DNA of 64,000 nucleotides from Heterohyrax brucei (Eukaryota; Chordata; Mammalia; Hyracoidea; Procaviidae). Made by a program: the position numbers and the translations under genes. Below, piece by piece: positions 34,506-44,866 of the stretch. Numbering within the stretch: the first letter of the stretch is position 1; every line of letters starts with the position of its first letter. The notes beneath the pieces are model-generated. The model was not told where the DNA came from. It did not search any database and saw only the letters and a program-made list of their open reading frames with translations. The DNA lies in NCBI GenBank assembly GCA_028571685.1, contig CM053152.1, positions 25,118,001 through 25,182,000 of the forward strand, read 5' to 3'.

Positions 34506-35050
34506 TTCCTTTGGTTTGTGGGCTTCTTTGTCATTTCTTTTGTTCTTGTAGATTCGTCTTTATTGATAATTTATATTTTTTATTTTGATGAGTAAGTTGT
34601 TAACTTTCTTTGTGGTTACCTTGAAATTTATCTCTATCTTCCTAGGTTTAAATCAGCCTATTATTACTTAGTATTGTGTTCCATTTAGGTAGAAAGTTCT
34701 ATACCTACACCAATTATTCCCTCTTTCATTGTTCAGACATTGTTGTCAATTACCAGCTAACCTCTCTGATCCCCTGTTACAATTGTTTTGGTTTTGGATA
34801 GCCCTTAAGCATTCATCTCCTAAACTGATATCTAGCTGGTACCATCTTGTACCGTAGATTCAGGCTGTGGCCTGATGTTTGTTCTCAGCCTGGAGGACTC
34901 CCTTTAATAATTCTTGTAAGTTTGGTTTCTTTTTTTAGGTATTTCCTTAATTGCTACTTATATGGAAAGGTCATAATTTCATACTCATGTATGAGTAAAA
35001 GTTTTACAGTATATACTATTCTTGGTTGGCAATTTTTTTCTTTCAAAGTT

Positions 35051-35086
35051 ATATATATATATATATACATACATATATACATTACC
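35051..35086. repeat. TA/CATA microsatellite
   Basis: A run of TA followed by CATA units within the HAL1-like element. Shorter TA runs lie at about 36044-36061 and 57975-57992. Confidence 0.85.
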
Positions 35087-35205
35087 TTCTTGCCTGCATG
35101 TTTTCTGCTGAATTATTAGAGCTTAGTCTTATTGTTTGTCATCTGTATGTGACATTTTGTTTTGCTTGAGCTACTTTCATAATTATTTTCTTTGTCCTTG
35201 GTTTT

Positions 35206-35418
35206 AATGACCAAAAACTCATAGCCATCAAGTTGATTCTGACTCATAACAACCTACAGAAGAGAGTAGAACTGCCCCATAGAATTTCCAAGCGGAACCT
35301 GGCCTATTTGAACTGCCGACCTTTCAGTTAGCAGCCAAAGCCAAGTGCTGTCGAGTTGGATCTGATTCACGGTGACCCTAGCAGACACAGAGCTTAATCA
35401 CTACACCACCAGGGTTTC
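35206..35418 (-). repeat. AfroSINE carrying a second SINE fragment
   Basis: Outer copy, plus strand: 'catcaagttgattctgactc', 'agagtagaactgccccatag', 'gacctttcagttagcagcc', then, after an interruption, 'gcttaatcactacaccaccagggttt'. It splits the HAL1-like ORF1. The interruption is at 35341-35380. Confidence 0.85.
35341..35380 (-). repeat. SINE 3'-end micro-insertion inside AfroSINE
   Basis: 'ccaagtgctgtcgagttgg' and 'atctgattcacggtgaccct' are the reverse complement of the GGCACTTGG-ended SINE variant. They sit inside the tRNA-derived head of the outer AfroSINE. The exact right edge is uncertain. Confidence 0.6.
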
Positions 35419-35419
35419 C

Positions 35420-36022
35420 CTAGTATACCTTGGTGATTTTGTCTATCCCTATCCGATATAGGGTTTGTTGTGCTTCTCGGATGGTCAGCGTTTCATCTTT
35501 CATGATATGAGACAAGTTTTCTGTCATCACTTCTTCAAAATTCTTCTCTATGTTTTCCATTTTCTCCCCCTGTTCTGGACCTCTGGCCACTCTCAGATTT
35601 TGCTTGATTGTATCCCAAATAATTATCAGGATTTTTAGTTTTTCTTCATTCTTTTTTTCTGATTTTTCCGCAAACCGAATTGTATCTGAGTGTTTGTCTT
35701 CAATTTTGTTGATCTTGTCTTCCATCATTTCAAAACTGCTCCTGACCTCTTCTTTGACACTGCATTTCTGAAATTGTATCTTTTGGATTTCTTATGGTTG
35801 TTTTTATTATATGATTTCTTGTTGTTAATTTGTTTTGGAAATTTGTTCCTGCATTATTTTAATGAATTTTTCTATATTTTCCTCATTTTTTTCTGCTTTT
35901 TGCCTCAACTCTTGAATACCTCTTAATATTAGAGATTTGAATTCCCTGCTAGGTAATTCTAGTGCCTTTTTCCCTACTCGAAAGTCATCTGGTGTTTTAT
36001 CTTGGATTCTTGCTAGAACCAT
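35420..36022 (-). pseudogene. L1/HAL1 ORF1-like remnant
   Basis: Two minus-strand open pieces, 36022-35825 and 35728-35420, are in the right order for an ORF1 product. The first holds FKSLILRGIQELRQKAEKNEENIEKFIKIM, a heptad-rich stretch. The second holds a charged helix (EKSEKKNEEKLK), then GPEQGEKMENIEK, placed where L1 ORF1 has its RRM entry. It is broken by stops and by the SINE downstream. Confidence 0.6.
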
Positions 36023-37821
36023 CCTGTCCTGTCCTTTTTTTAAATATATATATATATATATTGTTTGGGAGACATTCAGTAATTATTTTCTTTGTTCATC
36101 AGTTGTAGATTTGTTTGTTTCATTCTGCTTTTTTGCTTTATTTAGTTATGTGAGGGCAGGCAGGCTGTGCATTTTTTTATTGTTTGCCTATCAGTGGCCA
36201 TGATATTTTTCACCTCCTTGTGGGTAGGGCCAGTTGCTTAGCTATGATGTAAGCAGGGCAGGTCCAGCTGAAAGAGAGAGGGTGGGATATGTTGTTTGAG
36301 GCATGTGCTTGAGTTGATAGGGCAGGCCAGAAATCAGCGCTGGGTGGGTTCCACTAAGCTATGCCTATGCTGCTTGAGGGTGTGATATTTATAACATGGT
36401 TCATGTAGGTAGGAAACAGAGGGGCGATTGTGACCTATGGAGCTAAGCTGGATATGGGCAAGAGGAGAGAGGGGAGAAAGAAATAGGAGCTAAAAGCAAG
36501 TAAGCAAACAAAAAGTAGCGTTAAGGGAGCTTGCCATTGGAGTAGAGAGATAAGAAACCAACAAATGCAGTAAAACAAACAGGAAAAGAAAAAGATGAAA
36601 AAATATAACTAGATAAAAATCTGGAAAAGAGAAAAACAGAATAAAGACACCCCAAGGATCCTAGTGGTGCTATTGTGAAGACCAAGGCAGTATTGTCCAA
36701 GCTACGTAGTATAGCCTGGCTAGAAGGGATGTTTAGATGGCACACAGTTTCAGGTGTTCAGGACACAGAAAACGGGGGTAAATATATAGAGGAGAACTGA
36801 GAGATGAAGAAAAACAGAAACAAGGAAAGAAAGAAGGAAGAAAGAAAAAGAAAAATGTCTCCATGAATCTCACCAACCTATGCAGACTGGGGATGTGTGC
36901 AGCACAGCTTGGCTAGAAGGGACTTCCAAGCTGCAAAAATAAAAAGAAAATAAACAGACAAAACAAAACAAGATCAGAGGAAAAAAAAAGACATGGAAGA
37001 TCACATCAGTGAGGCATCACGGGCAGGGGAATGGTTCCCGAGATGAGTGGTACTTCATGAACTTTCAGGAAAAGGCAGAGCTGGCACACAGAGTCAAGCA
37101 TATGAGAGAAAGGAGAAGGTCATAAGAGGCACAGAAGAAGCCAAAACAAATGGAAAAAAGGAACACCGACTACAGCCAAATGGCATTCAGGAAATGGATC
37201 ACTGTGTGCAGGATGAATCCAGGTTCTGACATTGAAGGTGTTTTCTCCTGGCCAAAAGATTGTGGTTGAGGCAGAGGAAACTAAGGTTGGTGGGGGTGGG
37301 AAGTGGGGAGGTGGTTAACGATGTTAAGAAAGTATGTATCACTGGTTACTGGGTGATGCATAGCCTGCGTGGAACTCCAGAAGCTGCTGTTGAGTACTCC
37401 TTGTCCAGTGCTCTCTGATGTGGGCCAGCACTGATGCTACACTTTCCCTGGGAGGCAGAGCAATGAGAAGAATGTCGAGGGTACAGCAGTGTGTACTACT
37501 GGTTACAGGTGCTTTGTCTTCTGCTGGATTTCTTTGAAGCTACTTTCCTGTGTTCCCTGTCTACAGATTCTGGACAGGAATTCAAGATGGTAAACACATA
37601 CTAAGTTAGCTGACGGGGAGCTTCTACTTGTATCTCTTTTCACTCTCTATTCTCTTGTCAGTTTCTTACTCTATTTAATGTTTGGCTGAGATCTTTATCT
37701 CTCCGTTTAACACTTTGGGTTCCAGGACTGATGTTTTCTGTTCTACCTAATTTTTCCAGTCTTCGCTGTTAAGGGAGAGCATGGTGCATTTGTCTATGGC
37801 ACCACATTAGCTGTAAGTCCA

Positions 37822-37990
37822 GATGTCATTTAATTTTTATAATCTCTCTATAGGCAGAAACAACTATTACCTCTACTGTTAAGCTGGTGAAGCTGAGGCA
37901 CAGAGAGTTTATGCAACTTTCCCTAGGGCATTCAGATTGGAAATGGTGAAAGAAGAATTCAACACCAAACAGCCTGACTCCAAATCCCTT
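37822..37990 (-). repeat. MIR SINE, minus strand
   Basis: 'cctctactgttaagctggtgaagctgaggcacagagag' then 'tatgcaactttccctaggg' follows the reverse complement of MIR. It directly abuts the MER5-like element on its right. Confidence 0.75.
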
Positions 37991-38009
37991 AGAATTTATC
38001 TCCCTTCGT

Positions 38010-38426
38010 CAGTGGTTTTCAAACTTGGTTGCACATTAGAATCAGTTAACCAGTTGCCACCGAATCAACTTAAACCAGTTAGCCAGTTGCCTTTGAGTCA
38101 GCTCTGACTTATGGCAATCCCATGTGTGTCAAAATAGAATTGTGATCTATGGAATTTTCAATGACTGATTTTTTGGTAACAGAGTGGCAGGCCTTTCTTC
38201 CAAGGTGCATTTGGGTGAACTTGAACCTCCAACCTTTTGGTGAGTAGCTGAGCACATTAACCATTTGTACCACCCACAGACTCTTACAATCTCTTAGAGA
38301 TTTTTAAAAAATTTTAAAGCCCAGGCTACACAAATTAAATTTCAGTCCCTGATAGCAGAAAATTATTAGCAGTATTCTTCAAGCTTGCAAGTGATTTTGC
38401 TGTGCAGGCAGGTTTGAGCACCACTG
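38010..38426 (+). mobile_element. MER5-like hAT non-autonomous DNA transposon
   Basis: The ends are inverted repeats: 'cagtggttttcaaacttgg' at the left and, at the right, 'caggtttgagcaccactg', which reads CAGTGGTGCTCAAACCTG in reverse. This fits the CAGTGGTTCTCAAA end of MER5-type Charlie elements. The middle ('cccaggctacacaaattaaat') agrees. An AfroSINE at 38049-38280 splits it. There is no coding region. I could not see an 8-bp target duplication. Confidence 0.75.
38049..38280 (-). repeat. AfroSINE long form, minus strand
   Basis: Plus strand: 'gagtcagctctgacttatgg', 'cccatgtgtgtcaaaatagaattg', 'actgattttttggtaacag', 'ggcctttcttccaagg', 'ttgaacctccaaccttttgg' and 'gtaccaccc'. It is duplicated at its left edge ('accagttgcc' twice). 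Confidence 0.85.
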
Positions 38427-39234
38427 CTCAATGATAATTTCTTTCCTAAAGAATTTATTGTCTGTGGGGAAAAACCCTGTTATCTGACTTGATGAGGGTA
38501 GGTGTTGGTTTTTTTGCCATGTTATGCAAACACTGGCTAGACCACCTTCTAATGCATGGATCAGTGTTGCCCAGAGGGAGATGGGACAGTCACTCACAGT
38601 GCTTTTGTTTGGGTAGCAACTGTAGTATAGTGGGGGGTGTGAGCATGGACAAAGAGTAAGGTGTCCCTTGGACAATGGGAAAGGGTAGAGGAGCATAATT
38701 AGTGTTTCCTTTAAAGATAGCACTGTAGCTGTGAGATTATTATGGTGGAGAAATCACCGTCATGGAAAAAGACTGCTTGCAACCTTGCGTAATAGAGCCT
38801 TATGAGTGATCCCTGAGGCATCTGCAAGAAGATCATATTGGAATGCCTTACAAAGAGTGATTCTTAAACCTGAGGGACAGATTTTCAGAGTTGGATATGG
38901 GAAAAGGTGTTCCAAGAAAAAGGAATACTTGAGCAAAGGAGTGGAAGGGGAACTGGCAGAGCTAGGGGATGGGGCAGGTGGTAAGGAGTGAATTGACTCC
39001 ATGGTCTTAGCATAACATAGGTGGAAAAGACATTTCTAGTAAAAAGAAGCCCCCCAAAGTACATTAAGGTGATTTTCTGGTGGGATTTGGAGGCCTTGAG
39101 GCTTCATATTTCATATTATAACCAAAGTAGAGTCAGTGGAGCCTATTGATGAGGGGAAGAGCTCCATCATTAGCCTCAAGGATGTCAGTAATGTTTAATA
39201 GGGTCTTCATTCCATGGCCAGAGCTAAAATGGCT
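38427..39234. other. Low-copy sequence
   Basis: No repeat family or gene recognised. Open frames of 114 codons (minus, 38379-38723) and 61-80 codons at 38760-39002 lack domain features and codon signals that I can judge as coding. Confidence 0.45.
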
Positions 39235-39380
39235 CAGTTTGTTTTCTCAATGGCATTATGAGACAGATATTGTTATTACACTTATTTTATGGTTTAAGGA
39301 ACTGAAGCTCAGAGAATTTCAGTTACAGCTCTTGTCACGTAACAACAAAATGTCAAAATCTGGATTTGAACACTGGCCAT
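39235..39380 (-). repeat. MIR SINE, minus strand
   Basis: 'caatggcattatgagacagatattgttattacacttattttatgg', 'aactgaagctcagagaa' and 'atctggatttgaacac' follow MIR in reverse. Confidence 0.7.
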
Positions 39381-39884
39381 CTAATTTTACATGCATAGGT
39401 TTTACTGACTTAGATTCAATTGAAGTTAACTTGGTGTTGAAGAAAAACAGCCCCATTGGCAGTGTTAGGCAAATGTGGGCAATGGCTTGTGGGGAATAAA
39501 GAATAGGAACAGAATAACCAGCTAGGAAGAGATTTCAGAATGAAATGAAATATCTCAAAAGAGTGTCAGACAAGATTTGGTCACTGGTTGCAGACCAGGG
39601 ATATCCTCCCAGTTGAGGATAACTGAGCAATTGGGAGAAAGGTGATGCCTTTACTGAGATAGAGAATGGAGCAGGAGGAGTAGGTTGGGTAGAAGGTAAT
39701 AAGATTCTTTTGAACATTTCAAAATGATACCTATATAGTAGCTATGCTGAAAGTGTTCAAGAAGTATATGAAAATGTGGTTTAGAGGTAGCTATATTTTA
39801 GGAGGCATATGTCACTGGAGCTAATTTTGAGAATTTAGGAATTGAACACCATAGAGAGACAGCTTAAGTGTAGAGTGGACTGCT
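39381..39884. other. Low-copy sequence
   Basis: I see no gene or repeat here. Confidence 0.45.
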
Positions 39885-40060
39885 GGTTTGAAGTCTCTGA
39901 CTGTATCAGCTGGGTGTTTTGGGGCAAGTCTCAGTTTTTTTATCTGTAAAATGGGAATAGTAATAGGACATATTTCCCAGTGTTGTACAAAAGATTAAAT
40001 AAGACTTACTGAGGACTTGGCAAGATAAATGGTTAAGAAATATGCATTATATCCATCTTG
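39885..40060 (+). repeat. MIR SINE, plus strand
   Basis: 'ggggcaagtctcagtttttttatctgtaaaatgggaatagtaatagg' followed by 'gattaaataag' is the MIR core in forward orientation. Confidence 0.8.
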
Positions 40061-40685
40061 CCTCCTTTTAACCTAGGAAGCTGCTCCTTGACAACAAAAT
40101 TTTCTGCTTATGTTAGAATTTAGTTTCCTTAATATTTTTCAACTCAGGAGTTTCCTTATTATTGAAGATTACTTCCTTTTTTCCCAGGAATTGCTTGTAG
40201 TGTTTCCTCTTTTCTGTCTCCTTGACATAGTGTGGACATGGTTTTCCTTTTGTGTAACCCCTTTCTTCATGGAGTCTCATACTTAATACTGAGGCTGGAA
40301 TCAAGTAGGCCACACTGCTCAGTCCCTCTAATTCTGTCTGATAGTCCAGCATGCTTGTTGGTATCCATGGTTAGCTCCTGAGCATCCTGAGGTAAGCACT
40401 TGGGGTCCTCTGTATGCCATATGCCTAGCATGGTGTCTGGTACATTCCTGTGGTTCAGTATATAAATATGAACAATAGGTACTCTTCTTAGGCAGGGTTG
40501 AGCTGAATGAAATAATAGCAACAAAAGTGTAAGACTGGTTTCTTAATTTTTTTCATCTAGAAAGAGGTGGTCTATAATTCCGATTTCCTAGAGTTCAAAA
40601 GTCATCTGTCTCTGCTGATCTGGGGAATTGTAGCTAGAAACTTCACAACTCATCTGTAAGTTTGTCTTACTGTGGTGGCTTGCGT
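40061..40685. other. Low-copy sequence
   Basis: Parts near 40380-40480 ('tatgcctagcatggtgtctgg') resemble the end of an MIR or L2, too weak to call. The minus-strand frames of 79 and 85 codons are unassigned and probably chance. Confidence 0.4.
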
Positions 40686-41204
40686 GGTGCTGTGATTCTA
40701 AGAGCAATGCCACTGGTATTTCAAATTTCAGCAGGGACAGGTTTCAGTGGAGTGCCCAGACTAAGACAGGCTGGGAAGAAGGATGTGGCAACCTACTTCT
40801 GAAAGAAAGTGAAAACCTAAAGAACAGCAGTGGAGTATTGTCTGATACAAGGCCAGAATATGGGCCTTTCAGGGTAGAAGGAGCTCAGCATGTTACTAGG
40901 GAAGAGCTGTCTCCTGAAAGTAGAGTCAGTCTTAATGATATGGATGGAGTAAAGCTTTTAGGCTCTTCGCTTGCTGATGTGGCATGACTCACAATGAAAA
41001 CATACGGTTGAAAAATCCATTAAGAATAGAACATAGAATGTATGAAGTATTAATCTAGGAAAATTGGAAGTCACCAAAAATGAAACAAAATGCATAACGA
41101 TAGCTGTCCTAGGCTTTAGTAAGCTGAAATGGACTGGTATTAGCCGTTTTGAATCAGACAGTCACATGATCTACAATGCTGGAAACAACAAATTAAAGAG
41201 GAAA

Positions 41205-41575
41205 GACATCACATCGATGGTCAAAAAAACATTTTAAGGTCTATCTTGAAAGACGACACTATCAATGACAGGACAATATGTGTATCCATAGGTCTACAAG
41301 GAAGATCATCTAATACAACTATTATTCAAATTTACACACTAATCACTAATACCAAAGATAAAGAAACTCAAGATTTTTACCAATTTTTGCAGTCGGAAGT
41401 GAATCAAAGATGCAGTCAAGATGCACTGATAATTACTGGTAATTGGAATATAAACATTGGAAACCAGAAAGAATGATCAATCGTTGGAAAACATGGCCTT
41501 GGTGGTAGAAACTACATGAGAGACTACATTATAGAATTTTGCAAGACCAATGACTTACACATTTCAACAACATAA
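41205..41575 (+). pseudogene. RTE endonuclease (APE type) remnant
   Basis: The open piece 41246-41476 (76 codons) holds NTTIIQIYTLITNTKDKETQDFYQFLQSEV followed by ALIITGNWNINIGNQ. In intact RTE elements this is the APE endonuclease strand ending in GDWNA, whose D and N bind at the active site; here D is replaced by N. Past the stop, the frame continues GKHGLGGRNYMRDYIIEFC. It is broken. Confidence 0.7.
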
Positions 41576-41689
41576 ATGGCAACAATATACATGTACCTTG
41601 CCAGACAGAATACAGTAGGAATCAAATCAACTACATTAATGTAGAAAAAGATAGCAGAAAAGCTTAACATCATCATTTAGAACCAAAGC

Positions 41690-41905
41690 TTCAAACTTTT
41701 GAACCCCTGCTGAGAGCTTGCATTTTTAACAAGTTCCTTGCTGAGGTTATGCATTTCTAGCAAGTTTCTAATATATAAAAATCATGTAGGGATCTTATTA
41801 AAACATAGATTCTGATTCAGTATATCTGGGAACGGAAATGCAAATTCTTATGCAGGAATTTGCTAAAAATGCCAATTTTCAGCACAGGATAAAACTGAAA
41901 TAAAC
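41690..41905. repeat. MER5-like fragment inside RTE
   Basis: 'cttattaaaacatagattctgattcag' with 'catttctagcaagtt' is typical of MER5A-type hAT relics. The order of pieces looks rearranged ('atttttaacaagttcc' then 'atttctagcaagtttc'). Confidence 0.55.
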
Positions 41906-42355
41906 TAGTTAAAATTTCTGGGCAGAACAAGCTCAGAAGCCTACTGGAATACAGATCACCAATTGGTCATATGCAAGTTCAAACTGGAGCTGAAGAAAAT
42001 TAAAACAAATCCACAAATGGCTTAAGGAGACAAAATATTATAATAAAATATGCAAAGACCTGGAGTTAGAAAACTGAAAGAGATGAGCACGCTTTGCATT
42101 TCTCAAGCCGAAAGAACAGTAGAAAAAATTCAAGCCTCCAGTTGCAATACTGAAGGATTTTCTGGGGAAAGATATTGAATGATTCGAGAAACAGTAAAAG
42201 AAGACGAAAGGAATGCAGAGTCACTGTACCACAAAGAACTGGTGAGCTTCAGTTATTTCACAAGGTAGCACATGATCAAGAACCAATGGTACTGAAAGAA
42301 GTCCAACCTGCACATTGGTGAAAAACAAGGTTTTAGGAACTCACAGAATACTAGT

Positions 42356-42716
42356 TGTTATGGACTGAGTTATTTTCCCCCCAAATATATATTGTAAATT
42401 CCAAACTCTATATGTGTGGTTATAATCTCATTTGGAAACAGGTTGTTTTTGTTATATTAATGAAGCATGATTGGTATAGGATGTATCTTGAGATAGAGTA
42501 AGATAGATACCAAGACACATGGATATTCTTGAGGAACCAGAAAGCAGAACCTGAAGATGGAAAGACAGTCCTCCAGAGTCAACACAGAGAGAAAGTCTTC
42601 CCCTATGGTACCCTGAATTTGGACTTCTGGACTCATGAACTGTGAGAAAATAAAGTTCTGTTTGTTAAAGGCATCCGCTTGTGGTATTTATGTTACAGCA
42701 GCTGTAGATAACTTAG
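42356..42716 (+). repeat. 5' LTR of MaLR element
   Basis: About 361 bp, starts TGTTATGGACTG and ends 'gtagataacttaga'. Its 3' half holds 'tgaatttggacttctggactc' and 'gaactgtgagaaaataaag' typical of afrotherian MaLR-type LTRs. The AATAAA polyadenylation signal is present near 42650. Confidence 0.75.
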
Positions 42717-43817
42717 AATTTGGTACTAGGAAAATGAAGTGCTTCTCTAATAGATAACTAAAATACGGAAAAATAAGGAAGCAATTTTGGGATTGGGTAA
42801 TGGATTGAGGCTAGAAGAGTTTTAAGGTGACTAATGGTAAAATCCTAGATTGCCTTGAAGATACTCTTGGTAAAACTATGGACCTCAAAAGCAGTTCTGG
42901 TGAGAACTCAGAAGGAACTAAAGGAGCTATTGAGAAAGTCTGTATTATCTTAGAGAATACATACGGCACCAGGAAGAGAATGTTGCTAGAAATGTGCACA
43001 TTACATATGCTTCTGGTAAGCCTTTAAGAGAAAATAAAAAACATGTTATTGGATGATGGAAGAAGGGCAATGCTTTTAATGAAGTGACAAAGAACTTATC
43101 TGAATTATGTTTTAGTGTTTGGTGGGAGGTAGAGCTTTTAAGTGATGAACTTAGATATCTGGCTGATGAGATTCTAAGCAAGCTCCTACAGTAGCCACAT
43201 GGTTTTTCCTTGCCACTTAAAGTATAGTAAAATCTTGGAGGAAAGAGATGGACTTAAAAATGAACTGTGCAATATGGAAACAACTTAAAAATTTGGAAAA
43301 TTCTGTTGTACAAACTAAGGGCACATGTCCTAGAATATTCACCAAGGATGTGGCTATACAAACTTATGTTAAAGAAATTAAGCCTGTGACTGATCTAATC
43401 AACTACCATGACAGAAAATTCATCAGCTTCATCTAAAGTGGGCAGATGAAGAATGAGAAGAAAGAATACTGCTTCTTGGAATAGTACAGATAGAAAACAG
43501 GCCAAAGGAGCTACATATGCTGTCCTCCAACAAAAGAAACCAACTCTGGAGCAGCTCAGATATCAGAACTGTTTGAAGGAACACAGGGAGCAAGACTTTC
43601 TAGGCTTCAATGGGTGGGGCCATGGTCTCATCACTCTCAAAAAGGTCAAATCTTCAACTTGGTTCTGGAGTGTGGGGCTATTGCTAACATGTGCCAGCAG
43701 TACGGGACTACTCCCCAGAGCTGAGGGTATGGGGCTGCCATGCCCAAGAGGCAGAAGAATAGTGTTCTAGTGTTGAAGGAGTAGGGTTGCCACTCAGGGC
43801 CTTCTAAAGCCAAGGAC

Positions 43818-43978
43818 AGAGCCCTGGTTGTGCAGTAGTTAAGAGCTTAGGCTGCTAACTAAAGGGATGGCAGTTCAAATCGACCAGTCCCTCCTTGTAA
43901 ACCCTATGGAGCAGTTCTACTCTGTCCTATAAGGTTGTTATGAGTCGAAATTGACTTGAGAGCAATGGGTGCTTTTGT
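43818..43978 (+). repeat. AfroSINE, plus strand
   Basis: 'gccctggttgtgcagtagtt' head, 'gatggcagttcaaatcgacc', 'ccctatggagcagttctactctgtcc', 'gttgttatgagtcgaaattgac' and 'agagcaatgggtgc' end. It is inserted in the MaLR internal region. Confidence 0.9.
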
Positions 43979-44487
43979 TTTCTTGTAAAGCCTAGGAGGT
44001 CAAGTTGCTATTCCAGAAGCCCTGGAAGGTAGAACTGAAACTCAAGGCAATGGGGACTCCACGGAGTGTGGTCAACACTCAGAGTCTAGAGGGTAAGGCC
44101 GTTGCTGAAATGCTCTCAGAAAAGAGAAGACTATTTTCAAGACTTGAGGTCTAATGTAAATTTTTCTGCTAGGTTTTTGACTTGCTTGATACCGGTTGTC
44201 CCTTCTTCCCCTTGAATTTCTTCTATTTGTAAAGGAAATGTCTACCTTGTGCCTGTTCCAACTTTGTAATTTGGAAATACATAACTTGTATGGAGATGAA
44301 GAGGAGTTTTACTCCAGGATAGAATACATCTAAAGTTCTATGCATATTTGATTTACAGGATTCAGAAGGTGACATTTTGGCCTTGGAGTTGACTTAAGAC
44401 TTACAGGATGATGTGATGGGGTCAATGTGTTTAGCATGTGGCAAAGACATGAATTGGGGGTGGGGGTGAGAAAAGAGTGCAATGCTA

Positions 44488-44860
44488 TGTTATGGATTGA
44501 ATATGTACCCCCCCAATATGTGTTGCAAATCTTAATATCTAAGATGGTGGCTATAATCCCACTTGTCTTTATTACGTTATTGAGGTGGGATTGGTGTAGA
44601 GTATATCTTGAGTCAGTTTCTTTTGAGACACAAAAGAGATCAATTAAGTAAGTTGATCTTCACAACCTGTTTTCTCATCTGCTGATCTTTGGTTCATCAC
44701 CCTCTGTGGTTAGGTAAATCAGGGGAAGCCCCATCCTGATCCACAGACTGGGCAGTTCCAGCTTCTACAACCACATAAGCCATTTCCTACATATAAATCT
44801 CTCTCTATATATTTATATAGTTTACTGCTTTTGCTTCTCTAGAGAACCCAGTTAAAGACA
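44488..44860 (+). repeat. 3' LTR of MaLR element, with a different 3' half
   Basis: It starts TGTTATGGATTG and matches the 5' LTR for roughly 150 bp (to about 44650). It then changes to an unrelated LTR end with 'cttctacaaccacataagcc', 'ataaatctctctctatatat' and 'tctctagagaacccag', finishing AAAGACA. The two LTRs of one insertion should be identical at birth, so this discord is notable. Confidence 0.65.
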
Positions 44861-44866
44861 AACTAG

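Larger units (their letters stand above)
34560..37810 (-). mobile_element. HAL1-like half-L1, minus strand
   Basis: Read on the minus strand, a 5' region (37810-36035; starts near 'gctctcccttaacagcgaagac') is followed by an ORF1-like region (36022-34850). A 3' region (34830-34560) has no ORF2 in between. ORF1 followed directly by a 3' UTR is the plan of HAL1 elements. The ORF1 part is interrupted by an AfroSINE at 35206-35418. An independent truncated L1 could look similar, so the HAL1 name is tentative. Confidence 0.55.
40686..42349 (+). mobile_element. RTE (BovB-type) LINE, plus strand, decayed
   Basis: A 5' region with 'ttgcgtggtgctgtgattc' and 'gggaagaaggatgtggc' leads to an endonuclease-like stretch (41200-41580). 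Further on come 'gaagacgaaaggaatgcagagtcactgtacc' and 'catgatcaagaaccaatggtactg' (42200-42300), which sit between endonuclease and reverse transcriptase in RTE elements. It ends before the catalytic reverse-transcriptase core. A MER5-like piece interrupts it at about 41690-41905. RTE machinery is the presumed source of mobility for RTE-tailed SINEs. Confidence 0.75.
42355..44861 (+). mobile_element. MaLR (ERV3-type) element with two LTRs
   Basis: LTR (42356-42716), internal region (about 42717-44487) and second LTR (44488-44860). The internal region starts 'atttggtactagg' and follows the MaLR internal pattern ('ttgggattgggtaatgg', 'agattgccttgaagatac', 'gaagtgacaaagaacttatctgaattatg'). It ends 'gacatgaattgggggtggggg', just as MaLR elements do before their 3' LTR. 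ACTAG is found at 42350-42354 and 44862-44866, one base outside each LTR end. No intact gene remains; the frame at 43453-43770 is a remnant. An old, non-infectious relic. Confidence 0.75.

Noticed and set aside
35051-35086. TA-rich run as an origin or regulatory site
   Set aside because: A simple microsatellite inside an old retroposon explains it.
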